7,165 bases of DNA from Anaerolineae bacterium (GTDB taxonomy: Bacteria; Chloroflexota; Anaerolineae; Aggregatilineales; Aggregatilineaceae). Made by a program: the position numbers and the translations under genes. Positions 1 through 6,401 of the stretch are shown piece after piece; within the stretch, counting starts at the first letter, position 1; each line of letters begins with the position of its first letter. The notes beneath the pieces were generated by a model, which searched no databases, was not told the origin of the DNA, and worked only from the letters and a program-made list of their open reading frames with translations. The stretch spans positions 1-7,165 of the forward strand of contig JADLHR010000009.1 of the NCBI GenBank assembly GCA_020848665.1, read 5' to 3'.

Positions 1-144
1 CAGGGAGATATCGGTGACCAGGCCGACAAACGCAATCAGCGCGATGAAGGCGAACGCGAGCAGCAGAATCGACTGGCCGCGCTGGCTGCGGTTGAGGCGC
101 CGGGTGAGGCGGTTCTGGTGAATGAAGCGTTTCATAAGCACCAT
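1..144 (-). CDS. TadG-like Flp pilus assembly protein, N-terminal fragment
   Basis: The 48 codons present form an open frame that leaves the window on the left, so the C-terminal part is missing. The protein starts MVLMKRF, continues with a basic stretch rich in Arg and Asn, and then has RGQS followed by a hydrophobic segment (about residues 26-43) ending in GLVTDISL. This arrangement is typical of the TadE/TadG-like family: a short cytoplasmic basic tail, one membrane helix, and then a periplasmic or extracellular region. Unlike the upstream TadE-like gene, it has no Glu five residues after the Gly of RGQS, so it looks like a TadG-type protein that is not cleaved by prepilin peptidase. It lies 71 nt downstream of the tadE-like gene on the same strand, probably in one operon. 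The start is uncertain: ATG at 144 or ATG at 135, neither with a clear ribosome binding site. Confidence 0.72.
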   Translation of the reverse strand, partial: MVLMKRFIHQNRLTRRLNRSQRGQSILLLAFAFIALIAFVGLVTDISL

Positions 145-168
145 GCCGTTCGTCTGCTTGATCCGCTT

Positions 169-198
169 GAGCCAGAATGAGCTAGAATGAGCCAGACT
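169..198. repeat. 10-bp imperfect tandem repeat, three copies
   Basis: Three consecutive 10-base units read gagccagaat, gagctagaat and gagccagact on the plus strand, each differing from the others by one or two bases. They fill much of the 71-nt gap between the stop of the tadE-like gene and the start of the tadG-like gene, and lie inside the predicted pilus transcript. No clear hairpin was seen. They may be a slippage product or an untranslated spacer element. Confidence 0.7.
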
Positions 199-215
199 GC
201 GCTCAGAACCTGCAC

Positions 216-1190
216 TTAGAACTTGATGTCCGGCTCGGCTGCCGAGACCGGGAAGAACGTCCAGACGTGAACAGTGCTGGTCTCGTCGAGCGGCCCCAGC
301 CGGAACCAGGGCAGGCCGAGGAGTTGCGTGTGCTCCCAGTAGATCTCCACGAGCGCCAGCCCGTAATTGGTCGCCTGCGTCAGCTTGCGAATCTGATCAG
401 CATCGCCGTCGAAGTTCAGCATCGCCTCGACCTCATCGACCGAGAACTCCGAGCCAAGACACTGCTTGCTCCCACCATAATTGTTGCGGTGGTTGCCCCG
501 AAAGACATAGCCGCGAATATTCTCGACATCCGGGTCCCAGAATGCCGCATACTTCGCTTCATAGGTCCCGGTCGCCAGGCCATCTGCCGGGCTGCCGGGT
601 CCGAGCGGGCCGTGCCAGTCGAACGGGTCACGGCTGTCGTCATTCTCACACTCATTCGCCTTTGAGGGCAGGCGGCCCGAAACGCGCACCTGCGCGCTGG
701 ATGTGCCTGGGTTGACGACGACGAACTGAAAGACCGAGATCACGATGTCGTCGGTCTGGTGGTTGAACTTGAGCGGCTCCAGATTCTGCAACATGCCGCA
801 CGCGATCGCGTCGTAGTAGCCACGTCCAGTTTCGCCCCAGTCACCGTACCCCCAGGCGGCCAGATTTGGCCCCGGCCAGGACGTGTAATTCACCGTGGTA
901 TCGTGGTCGTTATAGAGGCCGCTGTCCTGCTCGCAGTCCATCGCGCTGTAATTTGTCGTGTCGATTTCATTCCAGGCCAGCGGGTCGCCGGTCGCTGCAA
1001 AGCGTCCCGCTTCGCGCGCCACGTCGAGCAGCGTCAGATAGTTGTTGGCGAACCAGCCGATTTCCGTCAGGCCCATAAGCATCACGAGTAACACGGGCAG
1101 CGTGATGGTGAGTTCAACCAGGCTCTGGCCGCGAGCACCAGTGGGCTTGCCGTCGAGGAGCGCGAGAATGGTGCCGAGTTTGACGCGCAT
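216..1190 (-). CDS. TadE-like pseudopilin of the Tad/Flp pilus system
   Basis: This is a 324-residue protein with the TadE plan: a short N-terminal leader, ARGQSLVEL at residues 19-27, a hydrophobic helix at about 27-46 with Glu43, and an AREAGRFAA segment at 58-66. Cleavage after Gly21 would place Glu26 at +5, the prepilin-peptidase pattern G|xxxxE. By family knowledge, TadE proteins are minor pseudopilins needed to assemble Flp pili used in surface attachment. The region after residue 67 is long for the family, where about 150-200 residues is common. It is rich in Asn, Asp, Gly, Trp and Tyr and contains four cysteines (86, 131, 181, 244), which suggests an exported, possibly disulfide-stabilised domain. 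The ATG at 1190 is supported by GAGAGG seven bases upstream. The tadG-like gene follows in the same direction. The family call is firm; the exact role of the large C-terminal part is unknown. Confidence 0.86.
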   Translation of the reverse strand: MRVKLGTILALLDGKPTGARGQSLVELTITLPVLLVMLMGLTEIGWFANNYLTLLDVAREAGRFAATGDPLAWNEIDTTNYSAMDCEQDSGLYNDHDTTVNYTSWPGPNLAAWGYGDWGETGRGYYDAIACGMLQNLEPLKFNHQTDDIVISVFQFVVVNPGTSSAQVRVSGRLPSKANECENDDSRDPFDWHGPLGPGSPADGLATGTYEAKYAAFWDPDVENIRGYVFRGNHRNNYGGSKQCLGSEFSVDEVEAMLNFDGDADQIRKLTQATNYGLALVEIYWEHTQLLGLPWFRLGPLDETSTVHVWTFFPVSAAEPDIKF

Positions 1191-1197
1191 CGGTTTT

Positions 1198-1203
1198 CCT
1201 CTC
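1198..1203 (-). promoter_or_regulatory. ribosome binding site of the tadE-like gene
   Basis: On the minus strand this reads GAGAGG, ending seven bases before the ATG at 1190. It is the clearest Shine-Dalgarno match of the minus-strand genes here and fixes that start. Confidence 0.7.
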
Positions 1204-1352
1204 AGAGAGTGCTTCCAGCGACACCCTTCAGTCTGCGCCTGCGGGCCGGGTGAAAGCCGTATGCAGTCACCGGGCCAGGGTGGATAAACGGCAGGGGCCA
1301 GAGTGCCCTCCCGCCTCGATCTCTATGGACGATCCCGTTTTCCTTATTTGAA

Positions 1353-1361
1353 ATGATACCA
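1353..1361 (-). promoter_or_regulatory. candidate extended -10 promoter upstream of the pilus genes
   Basis: The minus strand reads TGGTATCAT, an extended -10 pattern (TG, one base, then a hexamer matching TATAAT at five of six positions). No good -35 box lies 16-18 bases upstream. Transcription would start near 1346, giving a leader of about 155 nt before the tadE-like ATG. It lies in an AT-rich patch of the 289-nt gap. The evidence is pattern matching only. Confidence 0.3.
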
Positions 1362-1387
1362 CGGAAGGTTCAAGCGCCCTGTTGGCA

Positions 1388-1416
1388 AGTGTAAGGAGTT
1401 TATAAGGATTTGTCAG
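1388..1416 (-). promoter_or_regulatory. candidate sigma70-type promoter upstream of the pilus genes
   Basis: On the minus strand CTGACA (1416-1411, five of six matches to TTGACA) is followed after 17 bases by TACACT (1393-1388, four of six matches to TATAAT). The start site would be near 1381. It competes with the extended -10 about 30 bp downstream; either, both or neither may be used. The rest of the 1191-1479 gap shows no gene and no convincing terminator for the upstream regulator gene. Confidence 0.3.
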
Positions 1417-1479
1417 GGGCTGCTGAGCCGATTCTTGAAACCGGTCATATGGCAGGCGGTGGGTGTAGCGGGCGGGCGC

Positions 1480-2190
1480 TCACATCAGATGGGCGCGCAC
1501 CGAATAGCCGCGCCCGTGCAGCGACACGACGATCTCCGGCAGGTCCGGGTTCGCCTCGATCTTGCGGCGCAGATTGCGCACGTGGTTGCGAACCAGCGCC
1601 GTATCGCCGGTGCCGGGCGGGTACTGCCAGATTTTCTCCAGCAGGGCCGGGGCGGCGTGATAGTCTTCCGGGTGCTGGCAGAGATATTCCAGGAGCTGGT
1701 ATTCAGTCGGGGTCAGCATCACCTGGCGCCCGGCGACGGTGACCGTGTGGCGGTGCGGATCGAGCCGCAGCGCGGGCACACCACGCGGCATCTCGGTCGA
1801 GGGCGAGCGCCGCAGCAGCGCCTCTACCCGCGCCCGAAGCTCACGTGCGGCGAACGGCTTGCGCAGGTAATCGTCGCCGCCCGCGTCCAGCGCCTGCGCG
1901 ATCCGCGTGGCGGTCTCGTCGGCGCTGACAAAGAGAATCAAGGCGCGGGTGACAAACGGCATACCGCGCAGATGGCTGCACAACTCGAAGGCATCCATGC
2001 CCGGAAGCGCGCTGTCAAGAATAATCAGGCTGGGGCGGTGTTCGCGCACCAGACGGAGCGCCGAGGGACCATCCGGTGCCTCGATGACTCTGTACCCTTC
2101 TTTCCTGAGCGTCTGTCCGATTAAGGCGCGGATAGAATCGTCACCTTCAACCGTCAGGATTGTTCGGGTTGGCACACGATTTTTCGCCAT
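1480..2190 (-). CDS. OmpR/PhoB-type response regulator with altered acidic pocket
   Basis: This 236-residue protein has an N-terminal receiver domain (about 8-122) and a C-terminal winged-helix DNA-binding domain (about 135-233). Receiver landmarks from the ATG at 2190 are phosphoacceptor Asp59 in LIILDSALPG, Ser89 in FVSA and Lys111 in LRKPF. The acidic pair near the N-terminus, normally Asp-Asp, reads Glu15-Gly16, so the position equivalent to the Mg2+-binding Asp13 of CheY is Gly; Asp17 follows. The DNA-binding part carries TEYQLLEYL, an IW-YPP-TGD segment, VRNHVRNLRRKIE (recognition helix) and RGYSVR (wing). It would act as a cytoplasmic transcription factor. It lies 115 nt downstream of a paralogous regulator and its kinase. 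The start is ATG 2190 rather than TTG 2199, nine bases upstream in frame, because ATG is the commoner start; neither has a strong ribosome site. The class is certain; the regulon is unknown. Confidence 0.93.
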   Translation of the reverse strand: MAKNRVPTRTILTVEGDDSIRALIGQTLRKEGYRVIEAPDGPSALRLVREHRPSLIILDSALPGMDAFELCSHLRGMPFVTRALILFVSADETATRIAQALDAGGDDYLRKPFAARELRARVEALLRRSPSTEMPRGVPALRLDPHRHTVTVAGRQVMLTPTEYQLLEYLCQHPEDYHAAPALLEKIWQYPPGTGDTALVRNHVRNLRRKIEANPDLPEIVVSLHGRGYSVRAHLM

Positions 2191-2221
2191 GGATTCCAAG
2201 CTCTTGTCCCACGGTGCACCG

Positions 2222-2238
2222 GATATAGCACCAGTATA
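2222..2238 (-). promoter_or_regulatory. possible -10 elements in the gap before the second regulator gene
   Basis: The minus strand contains TATACT (2238-2233, five of six matches to TATAAT) and, 11 bases further on, TATATC (2227-2222). No recognisable -35 box is found at the usual distance for either. The 115-nt gap before the start codon leaves room for a separate promoter for the downstream regulator, which these could serve. This is weak evidence. Confidence 0.22.
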
Positions 2239-2273
2239 CGCGACATCCGCAGGCTTGTGGGCGCTGAGCTATG

Positions 2274-2294
2274 AATCTTATGTGAAAAATCTTA
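2274..2294. repeat. pair of 7-bp direct repeats between the two regulator genes
   Basis: AATCTTA occurs at 2274-2280 and again at 2288-2294, a 14-bp period (TAAGATT twice on the coding strand). It sits just downstream of the stop of the first regulator gene and upstream of the second. Winged-helix regulators bind direct repeats, so an operator is possible, but a 14-bp period is longer than the roughly 10-11 bp usual for PhoB/OmpR dimers. Confidence 0.35.
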
Positions 2295-2305
2295 GCCCGG
2301 CGCTC

Positions 2306-3007
2306 TCAATCTGAAATCATGTAGCCTACTCCGTGAATGGTGCGGATAATACGGGGCGAATCCGTGCCCGGCTCGATCTTGGCGCGCAGGTTGCGGACAT
2401 GCGCGCGGACCAGGTCGGGGTCTCCGGTGTTCGGGGGATAGTCCCACACTACTTCGAGCAGGTGCTGTGGCGAGAGCGCCTGGTTGACGTGCTCGACCAG
2501 ATAACGCAGCAGCCGGTGCTCGGTGGACGTAAGCTGGATCGGCTGCTCGCCCTCGACAGCCACCTGGTGCGTATCGGAGTCGAGCACCAGGCTGCCGACC
2601 GCCAGCACGGGGCTTTCGCTCATCGTCTGTCGCTGGCTGCGCCGGATCAGCGCGCGGACGCGGGCGGTCAGCTCGGCCAGTTGGAACGGCTTGGCGACGT
2701 AGTCATCTCCGCCGGCATCCAGCCCGGCGACCACATCATCCGTATGCCCTCGCGCGGTCAGAAATAGAATCGTCAGGTCGTTATAGCTTGGGTTGCCCCG
2801 GATAGCGCGGCACACGGCCAGCCCGTCGAGGCCCGGCATAATGATGTCGAGAATGATCAGGTCGGGCCGGCGCTGGCCCAGCATTCTCAGCGCTTCCGTG
2901 CCGGAGCTGGCGCGGCCCACTTCGTAACCCTCCGGGGTCAGCGTGCGCGCCACCGTACCCAGCACTTCCAGGTCGTCGTCTACCGCAAGAATGTAGGGTT
3001 TGGACAT
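2306..3007 (-). CDS. OmpR/PhoB-type response regulator, canonical receiver
   Basis: This 233-residue protein has a receiver domain (about 4-118) with all the expected residues: acidic Asp10-Asp11 (with Asp12), phosphoacceptor Asp54 in LIILDIIMPG, Thr84 in FLTA and Lys106 in VAKPF. A linker leads to a winged-helix domain (about 133-231) with TEHRLLRYL, a VW-YPP-TGD segment, recognition helix VRAHVRNLRAKIE and GVGYMI in the wing. It should be a cytoplasmic transcription factor switched on by aspartate phosphorylation. The ATG at 3007 lies only 3 nt beyond the kinase stop codon, so the two genes are almost surely one transcript and translationally coupled; GGCAGGG inside the end of the kinase gene may serve as ribosome site. 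Receiver and DNA-binding signatures are closely shared with the next gene downstream, suggesting a tandem duplication. The kinase immediately upstream is its likely partner. Target genes are unknown. Confidence 0.95.
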   Translation of the reverse strand: MSKPYILAVDDDLEVLGTVARTLTPEGYEVGRASSGTEALRMLGQRRPDLIILDIIMPGLDGLAVCRAIRGNPSYNDLTILFLTARGHTDDVVAGLDAGGDDYVAKPFQLAELTARVRALIRRSQRQTMSESPVLAVGSLVLDSDTHQVAVEGEQPIQLTSTEHRLLRYLVEHVNQALSPQHLLEVVWDYPPNTGDPDLVRAHVRNLRAKIEPGTDSPRIIRTIHGVGYMISD

Positions 3008-3010
3008 TAT

Positions 3011-5665
3011 TTAGCCCTGCCTGTGATAAAGGGGCAGCCGGACGAAGAACCGTGTGCCCGCATGGCTCTCACTCTGAACTTGCAGCGTACCGCCGCATTT
3101 CTCGACGATCTGACGACAGATATGCAGCCCCAGCCCGGTTCCCTCGCCGGGAGCCTTGGTGGTGAAAAACGGCTCAAAAATATCCTCCAGACGCTCGGGC
3201 GGGATTCCGATTCCCGTGTCCCACACGGTGACTTCGATGGCCTTCTCGTCCGGCAGCCTGCGTGACATGATCCCGATCTCCGGCTCGGCGCAATGGCTGA
3301 CAGCGTCGCGCGCATTCAGCAACAGGTTCAGCCAGACGTCTTCAAGCTGGCCGATTGGTGCAGCGGTGGATGGCAGGCCGTCTTCCAGCATGATTCGCAA
3401 CTGTACGCCACCCTGCTGCACGTGCCCTTTAACAAGCATCAAAGTATTGTGGATGGTCTCATTAATGTCGATTGGCTCCAAATCTTCGTCGCTGGACTGC
3501 TTGCGGGCCATTGTCAGCAGGCGTCGAACGACCTCGTGCGCCCGTTGCCCGGTGCGATGGATCGCGGCCAGCGATTCGGCGTACGGGCTGTCGAGCGGAA
3601 GGCTGCGCAGTAGTAGCTCGCTGTCGCCCAGGATCGTCGTCAGGGGGTTGTTGATCTGGTGCGCGACCACTGTCGCCAGTTCGCCCATTGCAGACAGCCG
3701 GGCCGTTTGCACGAGCTTACTCTGCGTGCGGTGCAACTCGTCGAGGCTGCGCTCCAGTTCGCGGAACAGGCGAGCATTTTCCAGGGCGTTCGCTGCCTGG
3801 AGCACCAACGCCTGCATCAGGTGCACCTCCCGGCTGGTGAAGTGGCGCTCGTTGAGCGTGTCCACCAGCAGCACCATGCCCGCTGTGCGCTCCTTGATGA
3901 TCAGCGGCATACCGAGCACGCTGCGCGCGTAGCGCGCCTCAACCAGGCGGCCCAGGCCGTAGGCGGCGGCGTCGGTGAACGCTGTCTGGCGGCGCAGGGC
4001 CTCGAACAACTGCGGGTAGCGCGCCGCATCGATCGCCGGGCGTGGTTCTTCCGGCCAGATGCCTTCTCCACACGACACGATCAGGCGAAAGCACTGCTGG
4101 GCCTCGTCCCACACCGCGATCTCGCACCAGTTGGCCCCGACCATTCCCAGGAAGTGCTCGGCCGCCCGGAACAGCGCCCGCTGCGGAACGGCGCCCTGAG
4201 ACCCCAGCGCCAGCAGCACGCTGTCCAGCGCAATCTGCTGAATCTGCGCTACCGTTGGAGCAGGGTAGGCGTCGGCATAATAGGGGCTGGAGATATGGTA
4301 GAGCGTGATCAGACCGGCGCGCTGGTGGTGCGCAAAGACCGGCACATAGACGATCCGGCTGGCGCCGTAACGGTGAGGCAGCCATTCGGCCACACGCTCG
4401 GCTGGAGGCAGGTCGCCGGGCGTGAGCGTCACCGGGCGCTGCCGCCGGAACGCTTCCTCGATTCCGCGCTCGCGGCGATCGCTGCGCTGCGGCCCTTCGC
4501 CCGGCGGCCACGCGGCGCGAGCGCTCGCAGACAGCAGCGCCAGCGCGCCCGTCGCCGGGTTCTGCTCGGCGGTGTAACACTGTGAGACGCCAAGCGCTTC
4601 GATCAACTGGCTGGCGATCGCGGAGAGCACCCGGTCAATCGCAAGCGTCGAGTTCGCTGCCTCGCCTGCTCGCACCAGGACCTGAAGCGCCTCCATCCGC
4701 TGGAGGCTGTCTTCAAACAGGCGGGCGTTCTCAATCGCGATCGCAGCGTGCGCGGCGAGGTCTTGCAACAGATCACGATCATGATCGGTGAATGTGTGGC
4801 TCGTCTTGATATTATTGACGCCGAGCACCCCAATCGTCTTGCCTTTGCTCGACAGAGGAACATAGAGCAGCGATTGCACCAGGTACTCGGTCTTGATCTT
4901 CTGCCAGCCCTGGTCACCGACGAGAATTGGCTGCCCTGCGCGGAAAACCTGTCCGGCCAGTGAGTTCTCGGTCTTGATCCGGAAACCACTGGCCGTTTCG
5001 CTGTCGATGCCTTTGTGCGCGCGGATATACAGCGCCTGCTCTACATCGTCCGGCAGCAGGAGCAAGCCTTCCTCGGCATTGGTTAGACTGACGGCGGCTT
5101 CTACGACCTGGGCCAGCAGCGTATCTACGTCGAGGACGCTGCTCAGCGAGCGGGCCAGCGCCGAGAGGGTCTGCTGCTCGACCAGACGGCGCTGAAGGAT
5201 CGCGCTAGTCGAGGCGTCGCGGGCTTGAGCCTGCGCTGTGGTCGGGCGCGCGCTGGCGCCGCTCGGTTGGCTGGCGGACGTGGCTCGCTGCCGGTCCAGC
5301 GTAGCGGTGATCAGCGCAATCAGCGGACCGCGTGCTATGGTGCGCTGGATTGCGCCTGCAGCCCCAGCCCGCAGCGAGCGGTCAGTGTTGATCGGCTGCG
5401 CGTCAACGATGGCGATCCAGGGCATGGGCGCGAACTGGCCCATCGTCTCGATCAGCAGGCGCCGGTTCTCGTCGAGCATCGACGCGTCGATCAGCGCCAG
5501 CTCGAACCGGCCGTGATGCATCGCCCACAGCGCGTCGCTGCCAAAGTAGGCGTTCTGGACGTTGTATCCCGTTTCCTCGAGGATATCGGCCAGATACGCC
5601 ATCGAAGCATGGTCGCTCTCGGCTATCAGAATGTGATCGGCGTTCAGCCGCGCTAACAAGTCCAT
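3011..5665 (-). CDS. cytoplasmic sensor histidine kinase: degenerate receiver, GAF regions, HisKA, HATPase
   Basis: Counted from ATG 5665 this is an 884-residue soluble protein with no membrane segment. Order: receiver-like domain (about 10-118); Ala/Ser/Thr/Gln-rich linker (about 128-155); a clear GAF domain (about 179-318) ending DLAAHAAIAIENARLFE; a divergent second GAF-like region (about 335-488); a third (about 494-632) ending LQAANALENARLF; a coiled-coil helix; HisKA with His669 in VVAHQINNPL; and HATPase_c with N-box LNLLLNARDA (779-788), DTGIGI (816-821), FEPFFTTK (830-837) and GEGTGLGL (840-847). It should autophosphorylate His669 in response to a cytoplasmic signal and pass phosphate to the regulator 3 nt downstream. 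The receiver keeps Asp60 but has Glu16-Ser17 at the acid pair, lacks the conserved Thr/Ser, and has Arg108 in place of Lys. The residue after the phospho-His is Gln, not the usual Glu/Asp. A GTG at 5701 would add 12 residues; the ATG start fits the domain edge better. The ligand is not predictable. Confidence 0.95.
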   Translation of the reverse strand: MDLLARLNADHILIAESDHASMAYLADILEETGYNVQNAYFGSDALWAMHHGRFELALIDASMLDENRRLLIETMGQFAPMPWIAIVDAQPINTDRSLRAGAAGAIQRTIARGPLIALITATLDRQRATSASQPSGASARPTTAQAQARDASTSAILQRRLVEQQTLSALARSLSSVLDVDTLLAQVVEAAVSLTNAEEGLLLLPDDVEQALYIRAHKGIDSETASGFRIKTENSLAGQVFRAGQPILVGDQGWQKIKTEYLVQSLLYVPLSSKGKTIGVLGVNNIKTSHTFTDHDRDLLQDLAAHAAIAIENARLFEDSLQRMEALQVLVRAGEAANSTLAIDRVLSAIASQLIEALGVSQCYTAEQNPATGALALLSASARAAWPPGEGPQRSDRRERGIEEAFRRQRPVTLTPGDLPPAERVAEWLPHRYGASRIVYVPVFAHHQRAGLITLYHISSPYYADAYPAPTVAQIQQIALDSVLLALGSQGAVPQRALFRAAEHFLGMVGANWCEIAVWDEAQQCFRLIVSCGEGIWPEEPRPAIDAARYPQLFEALRRQTAFTDAAAYGLGRLVEARYARSVLGMPLIIKERTAGMVLLVDTLNERHFTSREVHLMQALVLQAANALENARLFRELERSLDELHRTQSKLVQTARLSAMGELATVVAHQINNPLTTILGDSELLLRSLPLDSPYAESLAAIHRTGQRAHEVVRRLLTMARKQSSDEDLEPIDINETIHNTLMLVKGHVQQGGVQLRIMLEDGLPSTAAPIGQLEDVWLNLLLNARDAVSHCAEPEIGIMSRRLPDEKAIEVTVWDTGIGIPPERLEDIFEPFFTTKAPGEGTGLGLHICRQIVEKCGGTLQVQSESHAGTRFFVRLPLYHRQG

Positions 5666-5721
5666 ACCAGTTCCCGGCCCGCTGCCCCTATTAACGCGCA
5701 CTGTTCTCTGTTTTACTGCTG

Positions 5722-5750
5722 TTTCTAAAAAATGTAAAATCGACTGGCAA
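5722..5750 (-). promoter_or_regulatory. candidate sigma70-type promoter of the kinase-regulator operon
   Basis: On the minus strand TTGCCA (5750-5745, five of six matches to TTGACA) is followed after exactly 17 bases by TAGAAA (5727-5722, four of six matches to TATAAT). The spacer is AT-rich in an otherwise GC-rich region. The start site would be near 5715, giving a leader of about 14 nt to the GTG at 5701 or 50 nt to the ATG at 5665. It is placed correctly for the operon but is untested. Confidence 0.4.
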
Positions 5751-5794
5751 ACCCGATCTCACCACGCGAGCGCGACCGGGCAGCCGGGCGATTC

Positions 5795-5813
5795 GTCAAC
5801 AGCCGGTTGTCAA
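5795..5813. repeat. GTCAA direct repeat, 14-bp period, upstream of the kinase gene
   Basis: GTCAA occurs at 5795-5799 and 5809-5813, about 45-60 bp upstream of the candidate kinase promoter and between the pspA-like stop and the kinase start. It could be an operator for one of the winged-helix regulators, but five bases twice is weak evidence. Nothing else was recognised in the 5702-5824 gap, including no intrinsic terminator. Confidence 0.2.
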
Positions 5814-5824
5814 AGGGCTGGCGT

Positions 5825-6394
5825 TTATTGGCTCAGCCGCGCGCGGCGCCGCGCCAGATCGTCTTCAATGGCGCGCTCGTCTGCCGGCGAAGATGCAGCG
5901 CTGGAGGTCGCGCCGATTTCCCGACGAGGTGGCTCGCGGAAAACGGGGATTTGGCCCATGAGCGAGGGTTTTCCGCTGCCTGACTCGGCGGGCTGGCGGC
6001 GCGCCTCGGCCAGGGCGGTCTCAAAAGCGTTCACCTGCTGGATCAAGTCGGCTGTTGCGCGGCGATGGGCATCGAGATCTGCCTCGGTCATTGTGCGCTG
6101 CTGCTCCGCCAGCTTCATCTGGCGAACCGCGTGCCGCGCAATGGCGTCTTGCCCGGCGGCCAGCGCCGCATCGGCTTGCGCATCCCAGTCCATGATCTGC
6201 CGGCTAAGCGCGTCGCTCTCCGCCTGGAGGCGGTCGTCGTCGGCCAGCGCCTCGTCGATCTTGGCACGCAAGCGTGCGAGGTCGCGGTCCGCCTGGCGAC
6301 CCAGCGCGGGCGAGCGGTCGCGCCGTGACGAGCCGCGCAGCCGGGGCAGGCGCGATTGCACGAGTACGTTGAGTTTTTCGAACAGGTCCGACAT
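5825..6394 (-). CDS. short PspA/IM30-like coiled-coil protein
   Basis: From the ATG at 6394 this is 189 residues. The N-terminus (MSDLFEKLNVLVQSRL, 1-16) resembles the amphipathic membrane-binding helix of PspA/Vipp1 proteins. After a basic, Ser/Arg-rich linker come long charged helices (about 34-133) containing W70 and the pattern W-xx-A-x-x-A-xxxG-x-x-x-x-A (70-86), like the PspA hairpin motif. The tail (about 135-189) is low in predicted structure, with PVFREPP and a final charged helix. PspA/IM30 proteins belong to the ESCRT-III superfamily and support membrane integrity under envelope stress; that role is inferred here from family resemblance. At 189 residues it is shorter than the roughly 220 usual and seems to lack part of the later helices. 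A TTG at 6430 and an ATG at 6403 are in-frame alternatives; 6394 gives the best family start and coincides with the predicted transcription start. The gene is divergent from pgeF. Confidence 0.75.
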   Translation of the reverse strand: MSDLFEKLNVLVQSRLPRLRGSSRRDRSPALGRQADRDLARLRAKIDEALADDDRLQAESDALSRQIMDWDAQADAALAAGQDAIARHAVRQMKLAEQQRTMTEADLDAHRRATADLIQQVNAFETALAEARRQPAESGSGKPSLMGQIPVFREPPRREIGATSSAASSPADERAIEDDLARRRARLSQ

Positions 6395-6401
6395 ACCTTC
6401 C

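Noticed and set aside
1243..1276. Imperfect inverted repeat in the leader of the pilus operon
   Set aside because: The arms pair with two mismatches around a 13-base loop, there is no T-run, and GC-rich sequence gives such pairings often. I do not call it a terminator or riboswitch.
1435..2124. 229-residue plus-strand open frame over the second regulator gene
   Set aside because: It is the shadow of a complete OmpR/PhoB-type regulator on the minus strand.
3659..4585. 308-residue open frame on the plus strand inside the kinase gene
   Set aside because: It lies opposite GAF and HisKA sequence with clear family motifs on the minus strand. Long antisense frames are expected in GC-rich coding DNA, and its translation is compositionally biased with no recognisable domain.
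5808..5813. Perfect TTGACA on the minus strand between the pspA-like and kinase genes
   Set aside because: The sequence 16-18 bases downstream is GC-rich with no -10 box, so it is not supported as a promoter. The downstream TTGCCA-17-TAGAAA pair is better.
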